Source: Rhodospirillaceae bacterium (GTDB lineage Bacteria; Pseudomonadota; Alphaproteobacteria; Kiloniellales; DSM-21159). From it: DNA of 51,425 nt. A program made the position numbers and the translations under genes. Location: positions 1 through 51,425 of the forward strand of contig JAJUFM010000007.1 in the NCBI GenBank assembly GCA_029265995.1. The letters are read 5' to 3'. Positions 8,165 through 15,291 of this stretch are shown one piece after another; positions within the stretch are counted from its first letter, which is position 1; each line of letters starts with the position of its first letter. The notes under the pieces are model-generated. The model saw only the letters and a program-made list of their open reading frames with translations, was not told the DNA's origin and did not search any database.

Positions 8165-8593
8165 TCATGATCTTGGAGAGTTATCCTTCAGCCAAGCCCG
8201 GCAGGCTTCTTCCGGATTCGCCAGCCCAGCCAGGGAAAGCGCCGGCGGCGCGCCGGCCAGCACTAGTGCGCCCTGTGTGTGCGCAATTGCCGCGAGCTTT
8301 TCGCGTAGCGCCTGACTTCCCTCGAAGACGATCAGGTCCAGGCCCAGCTGGAGCGCCTCGTGAGCCAAGGCCCCATCACAACCAGCCTCCAGGCCCAGAC
8401 AGAGGTCGAGGGTCTTACCTCGCGCCGTCTTGTCGACGAGACTCTTGAACCAGGGAACTCCTCCAAGAGCCGCACTCTCCTCGGGGCAGAGCAGAAGCAG
8501 GGGACAATCTTCTTCAGATGCGCAAGCGGTTGCCAGGCACGCCTGTTCGAGGCTCCAGACATAGATAGCCGGGGGAAAGGGAGGACGACTCAC
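8165..8593 (-). CDS. Conserved-looking protein of unknown function, cysteine-rich
   Basis: I do not recognise this family. The likely product is 142 residues from a GTG at 8593, giving MSRPPFPPAIYVWSLEQ, 26 nt after the YhhQ stop; an upstream ATG at 8845 would run inside yhhQ and is rejected. It has seven cysteines, hydrophobic strands such as LLLLC and LDLIVF, and an alternating strand/helix pattern (DLIVFEGSQALREKLAAIA, then ALVLAGAPPALSLAGL) that suggests a Rossmann-like or TIM-like fold. No signal peptide or membrane helix is seen. It is last in the operon after the SAM adenosyltransferase and the queuosine-precursor transporter. Confidence 0.6.
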   Translation of the reverse strand: MSRPPFPPAIYVWSLEQACLATACASEEDCPLLLLCPEESAALGGVPWFKSLVDKTARGKTLDLCLGLEAGCDGALAHEALQLGLDLIVFEGSQALREKLAAIAHTQGALVLAGAPPALSLAGLANPEEACRAWLKDNSPRS

Positions 8594-8619
8594 GAGTTTA
8601 ACGCGCCTTTGGCGGACAT

Positions 8620-9174
8620 CTACGCTTGGGAAGAGGTATCGCGAAGCAGTTGTTCGCGAGCCGGGAGGAGCGAGATCAGGGCCCGGAAGGGAATCAGCAT
8701 GAAGAGCGCGATGCCCAGCTTCACCGCATAATCTCCCAGGGCGAGGGTCATCCAGGGTAGACCTGTACCGACGAAGGCCAGGGAGAAGAAAATGGCCGTA
8801 TCGACCGCGGAAGCTACCGTGGAGGAGGTGAGGGGAGCCAGCCACCAGGCGGCCGTGCGCAAGCGATGAAAGATCGCCACGTCCATGAGCTGGGCGGTAA
8901 GAAAAGCCGCACCGGAAGCAAAAGCGATGCGCGGCGTCGCCAGGAGAACCGACAACAGCACGGCGCAGGCAAAGCCGACGTAAACAACCTTTCGCGCCCG
9001 CTCCGGCCCGAGGCTGCGCGTGGTCAGATCCGTCACCAGGAAGCAGGCCGGATAGGTAAAGGCGCCCCAGGTCAGGAAGTCATTGATAGGAAACTGTACG
9101 AGAATGTTGGAGGCCGTAACCAGCACCGCCATCGCAAGCGTGCTGATCAGCAGCCCCGGGCTAGGGCTATTCAT
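8620..9174 (-). CDS. Queuosine precursor transporter YhhQ (VUT family)
   Basis: A 184-residue integral membrane protein with about six hydrophobic helices. Family features are NILVQFPINDFLTWGAFTYP, FLVTDLTTRSLGPERARKVVY, and the AQLMDVAIFHRLR segment. YhhQ proteins import 7-cyano-7-deazaguanine or 7-aminomethyl-7-deazaguanine used to make queuosine in tRNA. The ATG at 9174 has a poor ribosome site (CCTGG). It lies 71 nt after the SAM hydroxide adenosyltransferase gene on the same strand. No other queuosine gene is in the window. Confidence 0.9.
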   Translation of the reverse strand: MNSPSPGLLISTLAMAVLVTASNILVQFPINDFLTWGAFTYPACFLVTDLTTRSLGPERARKVVYVGFACAVLLSVLLATPRIAFASGAAFLTAQLMDVAIFHRLRTAAWWLAPLTSSTVASAVDTAIFFSLAFVGTGLPWMTLALGDYAVKLGIALFMLIPFRALISLLPAREQLLRDTSSQA

Positions 9175-9245
9175 CCAGGATCATCCACTGGTGGACCAAT
9201 GCCGGTGGCGCTTGCTAGCAGGTTGCCCGTTGCGATCTCCGCGCA

Positions 9246-9974
9246 TCAGGATTCGATAGTCACCCGCGTCCCGAGGCGCAAGCCCAGGTGATCGGCGGCA
9301 GACCCCTGCCTGACGGCGATCTCCACAAGACCGGCAGAGTTTTCGTACCAGAAGGCCTGGCCCTTTTCCACGTCGGAGAATGTTCGAGCTTTGGGAATTT
9401 CCTGGGGGCCGACACGAAGAGTGCTACCGCCTGGAAGGCTGTCCAACGCTATGCCCGTCCATGCATTGCCATAGCCGTCTATATAGATGACTTCTGCAAG
9501 GGGCTCATGTGGCGGGTAATCGCCTAGTTCGCGGACCGCCAGGGGCTCACTGGCAACCTCTTTGTCGATATATAGGCGCGCAGCCACAGGAGCGAAGAGA
9601 TCGCGCCCGTGGAAGGTCGCCGAAAGGTAAGGGGGCCGCCATTGGATCACCTTGGCGCTGACGCTGCTTGCACGCTGTGCCACAACTGCGAGAAGCCCGT
9701 TATCCGGCCCCACGAACCGCCTACCGTCTGCATCGAGCAGAATCGCTCGCCTGGCAGAACCGACGCCAGGATCTACGACCGCGACTACTACAGCCTCCGG
9801 CGGCATCTGGGTCGTCAGGGCAGCAAGCAGGTGACCGGCCGCCAGGGGCGAGAAGGTAGGGGCGTCGTGCATCAGATCCACAACCGGAACCCCCGGCGCT
9901 TCGCGCGCCAGAGCCAGGTGGAGCTGGCCAACGTAGGGGCCCTGCCAGCCGAAGTCAGTAAAAAGGAGGATCAC
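9246..9974 (-). CDS. SAM hydroxide adenosyltransferase (DUF62/SAM hydrolase family)
   Basis: A 242-residue cytosolic protein of the fluorinase-like family, whose bacterial members use hydroxide to split S-adenosylmethionine into adenosine and methionine. The N-terminal active-site strand ILLFTDFGWQGPYVGQL holds the conserved Asp at 7. VVDPGVGSARR, FVGPDNGLL and TFHGRDLFAPVAA are the other N-domain signatures. The C-terminal beta-barrel contains YIDGYGNAWTGI, where the Asn contacts the adenine moiety in relatives. Its gene heads the operon with yhhQ and the unknown cysteine-rich gene, and diverges from bfd across 85 bp. Confidence 0.9.
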   Translation of the reverse strand: MILLFTDFGWQGPYVGQLHLALAREAPGVPVVDLMHDAPTFSPLAAGHLLAALTTQMPPEAVVVAVVDPGVGSARRAILLDADGRRFVGPDNGLLAVVAQRASSVSAKVIQWRPPYLSATFHGRDLFAPVAARLYIDKEVASEPLAVRELGDYPPHEPLAEVIYIDGYGNAWTGIALDSLPGGSTLRVGPQEIPKARTFSDVEKGQAFWYENSAGLVEIAVRQGSAADHLGLRLGTRVTIES

Positions 9975-9995
9975 GGTTCAGTCCCCTTTTCGCAA

Positions 9996-10049
9996 TTGAC
10001 AGTCATTCGCATATAGAATAAGAACTTTTGCGAGTGAGACTGCTTCTCA
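9996..10049 (+). promoter_or_regulatory. Candidate bfd promoter with dyad operator
   Basis: TTGACA at 9996-10001 and, 17 bp later, TAAGAA at 10019-10024 form a possible but weak promoter (the -10 matches three of six). TGAGACTGCTTCTCA at 10035-10049 is an inverted repeat (TGAGA/TCTCA) just before the bfd start. Its position fits an iron-responsive repressor site such as Fur or Irr, but the sequence is not a textbook box. Confidence 0.35.
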
Positions 10050-10059
10050 AGGATGGCTA

Positions 10060-10275
10060 ATGTACGTTTGCCTTTGCAATGGCTTCACCTGCCGTGATGT
10101 CCGCAGGGTTATAGGAGAAGGCGCCAGCAGCGTGGGTGGTGTTTTCCGGGCCTGCGAGGCTCGCCCCAACTGCGGAAGGTGCAAGGAAGTCATCAAGGAC
10201 TATTTGGCCGAAGCGAAGGCCCCCGCCACGGCAGTCTCAGCCGCTCTGCAACCTGCCCTCATGGCTGCCGAATAG
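10060..10275 (+). CDS. bfd: Bacterioferritin-associated ferredoxin Bfd
   Basis: A 71-residue [2Fe-2S] protein that reduces the ferric core of bacterioferritin so iron can be released. Four cluster cysteines sit at the exact Bfd positions, Cys4, Cys6, Cys38 and Cys41, in MYVCLCNG and PNCGRCKEVI; Cys11 and Cys32 are extra. The C-terminal 20 residues after the domain are Ala-rich and probably disordered. bfr, encoding its partner, lies 126 bp downstream on the same strand. The dyad TGAGACTGCTTCTCA ends 10 nt before the ATG. Confidence 0.95.
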   Translation: MYVCLCNGFTCRDVRRVIGEGASSVGGVFRACEARPNCGRCKEVIKDYLAEAKAPATAVSAALQPALMAAE

Positions 10276-10401
10276 CCTGCCGCCGTGGCCTCCTAGCCGA
10301 ACCCGGCACAGCCTTCTATAGTTAGCCGCTCAGCGGGAACAGAAGTCGTTCTGTCCCGCCGCAACGCGTTGGCTTTGATGCCATGAGGCCAGGAGGGCGA
10401 T

Positions 10402-10884
10402 ATGAAAGGTGACGTGCGGGTCATCGAGTTTCTCAACAAAATTCTTACGAACGAGCTGACGGCTATCAATCAGTACTTTCTGCATTCGCGCATGATGCAG
10501 AACTGGGGTGTTTCGGTCCTCGGGAAAAAGGTCTACGAAGAGTCCATCGACGAAATGAAGCACGCCGATGCGCTGATCAAGCGCATCCTTTTCCTTGAAG
10601 GGCTGCCCAACCTACAAGACCTCAACAAGCTTCTGATCGGCGAAGACGTGAAGGAAGCCCTCGAGTGCGATCTCAAGCTGGAACACAAGGGCATTCCTCT
10701 CCTGCGCGAAGCTATTGCCCATTGCGAAAGCGTGCGTGACTACGTGTCACGTGAGCTCTTGGCGGACATCCTCGAGAGCGAGGAAGAGCATGTCGATTGG
10801 CTGGAGACGCAAATCGAACTGATCGATCTGATGGGTCTGGAGAACTTCATCCAGCTGCAGACCGAGCCGAATGAAATGGGCTGA
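10402..10884 (+). CDS. bfr: Bacterioferritin (haem-containing iron store)
   Basis: A 160-residue four-helix ferritin that assembles into a 24-mer, oxidises Fe(II) and stores the mineral. The dinuclear ferroxidase ligands are all present: Glu18, Glu51, His54, Glu94, Glu127 and His130. Met52, the axial haem ligand that distinguishes Bfr from ordinary ferritin, is also there. Length matches the family. AGGAGG precedes the ATG by about 6 nt. It lies downstream of bfd; the 126-bp gap could hold its own promoter, but no clear one is seen. Confidence 0.96.
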   Translation: MKGDVRVIEFLNKILTNELTAINQYFLHSRMMQNWGVSVLGKKVYEESIDEMKHADALIKRILFLEGLPNLQDLNKLLIGEDVKEALECDLKLEHKGIPLLREAIAHCESVRDYVSRELLADILESEEEHVDWLETQIELIDLMGLENFIQLQTEPNEMG

Positions 10885-11174
10885 CGGCTCTCAGCCCCGC
10901 CCAACTTCTGGCTGATAAGGTTCCTCACTCCAGAATAGATCCGTGAATATGATGTGCTGGAGCGGAAAAACGGGTTTGGCGGGGGGCTCGTAGAGGATCT
11001 GCGTTGTTTCGCTCCTTCCTCCCGCCTCTTTTGCATTCTGGTCGGCGCTCTTCGGCTGCAGCGACCAGAGGCTTACCGAGCAATGCCGGATGGATAGTGC
11101 GCCATATCATGTTCGGCCCCATGACGATAATGCGAGGCGTAAGGGCCGCGGTGTAGCAGGGAAGGGCGGATAAT
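10885..11174. other. Intergenic region between convergent bfr and pyrE
   Basis: About 290 bp without a convincing gene. GGGCTGA (10878-10884) and TCAGCCC (10891-10897) form a 7-bp hairpin over the bfr stop but lack a T tract. CTGGTCG (11038-11044) and CGACCAG (11062-11068) form a second inverted repeat. Either could help end transcription of the convergent genes; nothing else is recognised. Confidence 0.5.
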
Positions 11175-11834
11175 CTAAAGTTTCTCTGCCCAGCCTTCCG
11201 GATCATTCAGAAAACGTCGCACCTGTGCCGTCCCCTCATCCGTAAGATAATGGCGAGCTTCCGCTTCCGCGAGCGCATCCCACCAGGTGCAAAGCGCGTG
11301 CAGCTTGACGCCCGCTGCTTCCAGAGTGGCAATGCCCTCAGGGAAAATGCCGTAGTGAAAGACAACGAAGCAGTGCGCTACCTCGGCGCCCGCGTCGCGT
11401 AGGGCTTCTACGAAGCTGAGCTTGCTGCCGCCGTCAGTGGCAAGATCTTCGACCAGCAGTACCCGAGCGCCTTCCGAGAAGGTGCCCTCTATGCGCGCAT
11501 TGCGGCCGAAGCCTTTAGGCTTCTTGCGAACGTAGACCATCGGCAAGCCCAGCCGGTCGGCCATCCAGGCAGCAAAGGGTATGCCCGCGGTCTCGCCGCC
11601 GGCAACGGCATCAAAGGCCTCTGGTCCAACAGCTTGCGCCAATTGACCGACTGCCAGATCCATCAAAAGCTGCCGTGCTCTTGGGAAGGAGATGATTCGC
11701 CGACAGTCGACGTAAACGGGGCTCCGCCGTCCCGAGGTGAAAGTGAAGGGGTCCTCTGGCCTAAAGAGAACCGCTTGTATGTCCAACAGCGTACGAGCAG
11801 TCAGTCGGGCGCATTGTTCGGCGGAGCCTATCAT
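11175..11834 (-). CDS. pyrE: Orotate phosphoribosyltransferase
   Basis: A 219-residue enzyme of pyrimidine synthesis that joins orotate to PRPP to make OMP. The PRPP-binding motif VLLVEDLATDGGS lies at about 125-137, and the N-terminal FTFTSGRRSPVYVDCR and VAGGETAGIPFA blocks are those of PyrE. The flexible-loop residues YVRKKPKGFGRNARIEG are conserved. It is followed by nothing on its strand, and its upstream side diverges from the TPP riboswitch and thiM. Confidence 0.95.
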   Translation of the reverse strand: MIGSAEQCARLTARTLLDIQAVLFRPEDPFTFTSGRRSPVYVDCRRIISFPRARQLLMDLAVGQLAQAVGPEAFDAVAGGETAGIPFAAWMADRLGLPMVYVRKKPKGFGRNARIEGTFSEGARVLLVEDLATDGGSKLSFVEALRDAGAEVAHCFVVFHYGIFPEGIATLEAAGVKLHALCTWWDALAEAEARHYLTDEGTAQVRRFLNDPEGWAEKL

Positions 11835-11936
11835 CGGCCTTCTCCGGTTTTAGAGCGGAACGCGTTTGGTCTGGAATACCTAGCGTTCATGACCAACGCT
11901 TGATAGGGCGCGGGAGCGAAACAGGCAATCGCCACT

Positions 11937-11965
11937 TTGACAAGGACCGCCGAGGCGGCCAGAGT
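11937..11965 (+). promoter_or_regulatory. Weak candidate promoter of the thiM-thiE transcript
   Basis: TTGACA (11937-11942) is perfect. Seventeen bases later CAGAGT (11960-11965) matches only three of six -10 bases. The position, just before the riboswitch, is right for its promoter. Confidence 0.3.
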
Positions 11966-11972
11966 GAGGCGA

Positions 11973-12053
11973 GGCTTGGGGTGCCTCGTCATCACGACGG
12001 GGCTGAGATCATACCCATTGAACCTGATCTGGATCATGCCAGCGCAGGGAGCC
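11973..12053 (+). ncRNA. TPP riboswitch (THI element)
   Basis: The conserved core of the thiamine-pyrophosphate aptamer is readable: TTGGGGTGCC, then GGGCTGAGA, ATACCC, TGAACCTGATCTGGATCATG and CCAGCGCAGGGA. GGCT (11973-11976) and AGCC (12050-12053) can close P1. It precedes thiM by about 60 nt. A downstream pairing of TCCGG (12077-12081) with CCGGA (12105-12109) would cover the start of the thiM ribosome site GGAGGG, which points to control of translation. TPP binding should lower thiM-thiE expression. Confidence 0.95.
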
Positions 12054-12116
12054 TGCGGTTTCCTTGCCGAGGGCTGTCCGGTGCCGGTGACTCCTTATAG
12101 CCAGCCGGAGGGACCG

Positions 12117-12935
12117 ATGTCAGAGGCATTGCTCGAAACCTTAAGAAATCCCGGTACGACCCTTTCAGCCATCCGCGCGCAGGCGCCTTTGGTGCACAAT
12201 ATCACCAACTTCGTGGCGATGGATCTGGCGGCCAATCTCCTGCTTGCAGTGGGAGCCTCGCCGGCCATGGCCCACGCGGAGCAGGAGGTAGAGGAGTTTG
12301 TCGCCCTCGCAAATGCCCTCACCATCAATACGGGTACCTTCACCAATGAGTGGATGGCGTCAGCGGTCGCCGCGGCGAGGAATGCGGCCTCCGCGGGCAC
12401 TCCGTGGGTACTGGATCCGGTAGGCTGTGGTGCAACGCGGTTCCGCCACCAGAATGCCACGCGGCTCGCGCAGATGCGGCCAAGCATAATTCGCGGCAAT
12501 GCCTCCGAGATCGCCGCGCTGGCTGGGAGCAACGCGGCTGAGTCCGGCGGAAAGGGTGTCGACGCTACGGTCGCTGCCGAGGCAGTGGTCGAGCAGGCGC
12601 GTCGTTTGGCGCAGAGCAGCGAAACGGTGGTGGTCGTGACGGGAGAGGTCGATTTAGTAACCGATGGCGTTCGGCTGATTCGCGTGCGCAACGGCCATGT
12701 CCTACTAACGAGAGTCACGGCAACAGGCTGTGCCTTGACTGCCCTGACAGGGGCTGCCCTTGCCGTCTGTCCTGATCCCATGAGGGCCGCAGTTCATGCA
12801 CTGGTTATCTTGGGGGTCGCTGGAGAGCGCGCAGCTGCAGCCGCGCAAGGGCCGGGCAGCTTTCGGATGCAACTGCTTGACGCCCTGTACAACCTTGATG
12901 CGCATGAGCTCGATCGAGAGGTGCGGATATCATGA
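12117..12935 (+). CDS. thiM: Hydroxyethylthiazole kinase
   Basis: A 272-residue salvage kinase that phosphorylates 4-methyl-5-(2-hydroxyethyl)thiazole. Family motifs are PLVHNITNFVAMDLAANLLLA, SPAMAHAEQEVEEF, WVLDPVGCGATRFR, RGNASEIAALAG and VTATGCALTAL, the last containing the anion-hole and catalytic Cys region. The ATG at 12117 follows GGAGGG and matches the usual N-terminus. The frame is open further upstream, through the riboswitch, but that part is not protein-like. The stop overlaps the thiE start by 4 nt, so the two are translationally coupled. Confidence 0.95.
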   Translation: MSEALLETLRNPGTTLSAIRAQAPLVHNITNFVAMDLAANLLLAVGASPAMAHAEQEVEEFVALANALTINTGTFTNEWMASAVAAARNAASAGTPWVLDPVGCGATRFRHQNATRLAQMRPSIIRGNASEIAALAGSNAAESGGKGVDATVAAEAVVEQARRLAQSSETVVVVTGEVDLVTDGVRLIRVRNGHVLLTRVTATGCALTALTGAALAVCPDPMRAAVHALVILGVAGERAAAAAQGPGSFRMQLLDALYNLDAHELDREVRIS

Positions 12936-13591
12936 AACGCCCTGTCTTTGATCTCGCCCTCTACTTCGTCGTCGGGCCTGCAGATTGCGGCGGACGAGCT
13001 ATCGAAGACGTGGTTGGCGCGGCGCTCGAGGGCGGGGTAACCCTGGTCCAGCTTCGCGACAAGAAAGCGGATGATGCGGCATTGGTTGATCTCGGCCGGA
13101 AGATCCAGCCGCTCTGTCGTGCTGCGGGTGTTCCTCTCATCATCAACGATCGCCTGGAGCCTGCACTGCTCCTGGAGGCAGAGGGAATACATGTTGGCCA
13201 GGAGGATCTGGCTGTAGCGCAGATACGTCCAAGGCTTGGCTATGACCGCATAGTCGGCGTGTCGGCCGGCAGCCTCGAAGAGTTGTCGCGCGTGGCCCAG
13301 GATCAGGTCGATTATCTCGGCGTGGGTCCCGTCAATTCGACGCTCAGCAAAAGTGATGCAGGTGCAGCCATCGGCTCCCAAGGGGTGGCGATCATCCGCG
13401 AAAACAGCAGCCTCCCCATCGTTGCCATCGGCGGCATCAAGCTGCCGGATGTAGCGCCTCTGATAAGCGCAGGCGCGCAAGGCGTCGCAGTGGTCTCGGC
13501 GATTGCCGCGGCGCCCGATCCAAAGGAAGCTGCGCAAAGACTGAGGAACGCGGTTGAAGAGGCGCGGTCAGGTTTGAAAGGTCAGGCGTAG
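12932..13591 (+). CDS. thiE: Thiamine-phosphate synthase
   Basis: A 219-residue TIM barrel that joins HMP-pyrophosphate and thiazole phosphate to give thiamine phosphate. It carries TLVQLRDKKADD, LIINDRLEPAL, EGIHVGQEDL, VGVSAGSLEEL, and IVAIGGIKLPDV. The phosphate loop reads YLGVGPVNSTLSKSDAG, a variant of GPVFPTxTKxDA that keeps Gly-Pro, Thr, Lys and Asp. Its ATG overlaps the thiM stop (ATGA). Its last 24 bp overlap the end of the convergent permease gene. The TPP riboswitch controls it together with thiM, a salvage pair. Confidence 0.94.
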   Translation: MKRPVFDLALYFVVGPADCGGRAIEDVVGAALEGGVTLVQLRDKKADDAALVDLGRKIQPLCRAAGVPLIINDRLEPALLLEAEGIHVGQEDLAVAQIRPRLGYDRIVGVSAGSLEELSRVAQDQVDYLGVGPVNSTLSKSDAGAAIGSQGVAIIRENSSLPIVAIGGIKLPDVAPLISAGAQGVAVVSAIAAAPDPKEAAQRLRNAVEEARSGLKGQA

Positions 13592-15283
13592 GGTTTCGCG
13601 GCCATCCTGCTTTGACAGGATAACCTGATCAGCAAAATGGCGGATCAGTCGGATTTCAAGCTCCCGGGTCATCCGCTCTTCTTCCGACTCCTCGATCGCC
13701 CCAGGCTGTTCCGCCACGGCATAGGAAACTGACGCGATGATGCGGAACTCGTCATAGTTAATGTCAAGAATGAGCGGCTGATCTCGCCGTCCATCCGCAA
13801 GTGCTAGCTCGCCCGCTTCCGTCAGGGCCCCCGTCACCCGTTCCATAACGTCGCGCCGGCTGCCCCAGATGGAGCCCTGCTCACGGCAGAAGGATACGAT
13901 CTTCGCGAGTAAGTCATCGCTCAGAGTAGCTTCAAGGCGGGCGCTCTGCTTGACGCCTATCCGGAAGATCCCGTTCAGCACCAAGGCCGTGAGCAAGGCT
14001 ACGACCAATGAAGAGCCGGCAATGGACTGCATCCAAAGCGGCAGGCTTGCGAAAAGATGGGGGTAGACGTCGTGGCTGATCCCCAGAACCAGCGCAATGC
14101 CGATGGCCAGAATGCGTCGGCTGTCCAGCATGCGGGCAACAATGATGCTGAGGCCATTGGCCAGGATGAACGCCGAAGAAAAGAGAAGAATCGCGCCGAA
14201 CAGGGGCGGGGGTAGCGAAAGAATGAGGTCGTGCAGGGAGGGGAGGAAAGCCAGCAGCAAGAAAAGTCCAGCGATGGCAAAGCCGACTGAGCGCGCAATC
14301 ACGCCGGTGGCCTGAGAAAGGCCGATCGATCCCGAAAAGCTGTTGAGCCCGACCGTTCCGAGCGCACCTGCAATCACGGTGCTGACGCCATCCGCCCTGA
14401 TACCGCGCTCGATGCTTCCCATGTCCGGGCGCACCCAGTCCGGATTGCCGATCTTCTGGCAAGTCGTGATATCGCCGACCGCTCGTAGCGAGCAGGCCAA
14501 TGCGCCGACCAGAAAGGGGACGGCGAGTCCCCAGTCGAAGCTGAGTGGAAGTAGCGGCAGGCTGGGGATCGCGAAGAGACGAGAAGTGTGAGGTGCGGAC
14601 TCGAAAAGACCATCGACCGCCCCGAACAAGGCCATCCCTCCATAGACGAGAGAAAGGCCCAGCAGAACCGAGAAGACCTTGAGCGGACCTTTCCCCCAAA
14701 CATTGAGCGCAACGATAACCACAAGCGTCACCAATCCCAAAGCGGCGGTGTGGCCGTCGATCTGAGAAACGCGAAAGGTTTCTTCGGCCATGCCGAGGAT
14801 CAGCCGGAAACCGAGCAAGCCGAGAATGAGCCCGATCATCACGACAGCCAGACCGGAGACCTCGACAGGAAAAAAGGGGCGAAGCCGGCGAAGACCGAAG
14901 GAAAAGACGATCTCGCACAGGCCAGCAAAGATGGTCATGCCGAAGACGAGACCCAGCCCTCCTGTCTGCGCCGCGATCAGAGAGGGGGGAAGATAGGCGG
15001 CCGTAAACACGGAGGGAGCCAGATAGCCGCTGCCCAGATGTGGGCCACGCAAGCACAGCAGGAAACTCCCGACACCAAGTGCAAGAAGCGATGCAGCTAT
15101 GACCGCTTCTTGCATTTCCGGTGGCGCATCGGCTGCTCGCAGCACCAGAAGAGGAAATACCAACCCAGTCGGTGCGATTACAGCAACATGCTGCAGACCG
15201 TTAAGGATCAGCATCCCCAGGGACAGGGGCGCCTCTTGTAGAGGTTCTGCCTGTTCCGGAGCAAACGAGGTAGCAGCTGTCAC
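13568..15283 (-). CDS. NCS2-family nucleobase permease with an HATPase-like C-terminal tail
   Basis: A 571-residue protein. The first 430 or so residues form a NCS2 (xanthine/uracil permease) transporter with about 12-14 hydrophobic helices: LILNGLQHVAVIAPTGLVFP at the start, GSGYLAPSVFTAAYL, and the transport-site segment NSFSGSIGLSQATGVIARSV. The last 130 residues are soluble and end with DILYDE-like and RLIRHFADQVILSKQDGRET elements, resembling a degenerate RsbW/HATPase fold without clear glycine boxes. The GTG at 15283, with AGGA 6 nt before it and lying 8 nt after the TRAP gene stop, is preferred; an ATG at 15352 would overlap that gene by 61 nt. Substrate is unknown. Confidence 0.82.
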   Translation of the reverse strand: MTAATSFAPEQAEPLQEAPLSLGMLILNGLQHVAVIAPTGLVFPLLVLRAADAPPEMQEAVIAASLLALGVGSFLLCLRGPHLGSGYLAPSVFTAAYLPPSLIAAQTGGLGLVFGMTIFAGLCEIVFSFGLRRLRPFFPVEVSGLAVVMIGLILGLLGFRLILGMAEETFRVSQIDGHTAALGLVTLVVIVALNVWGKGPLKVFSVLLGLSLVYGGMALFGAVDGLFESAPHTSRLFAIPSLPLLPLSFDWGLAVPFLVGALACSLRAVGDITTCQKIGNPDWVRPDMGSIERGIRADGVSTVIAGALGTVGLNSFSGSIGLSQATGVIARSVGFAIAGLFLLLAFLPSLHDLILSLPPPLFGAILLFSSAFILANGLSIIVARMLDSRRILAIGIALVLGISHDVYPHLFASLPLWMQSIAGSSLVVALLTALVLNGIFRIGVKQSARLEATLSDDLLAKIVSFCREQGSIWGSRRDVMERVTGALTEAGELALADGRRDQPLILDINYDEFRIIASVSYAVAEQPGAIEESEEERMTRELEIRLIRHFADQVILSKQDGRETLRLTFQT

Positions 15284-15291
15284 CAATCGTC

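Noticed and set aside
8594-8845. N-terminal extension of the unknown cysteine-rich protein
   Set aside because: It lies inside yhhQ in another frame; the GTG at 8593 directly after yhhQ is more sensible.
12794-13537. Minus-strand frame opposite thiM-thiE
   Set aside because: Antisense of two clear thiamine genes under a riboswitch.
13932-15056. Long alternative minus-strand frame within the NCS2 permease
   Set aside because: Arg/Ser/His-rich translation typical of an out-of-frame reading; the permease frame has the membrane helices.
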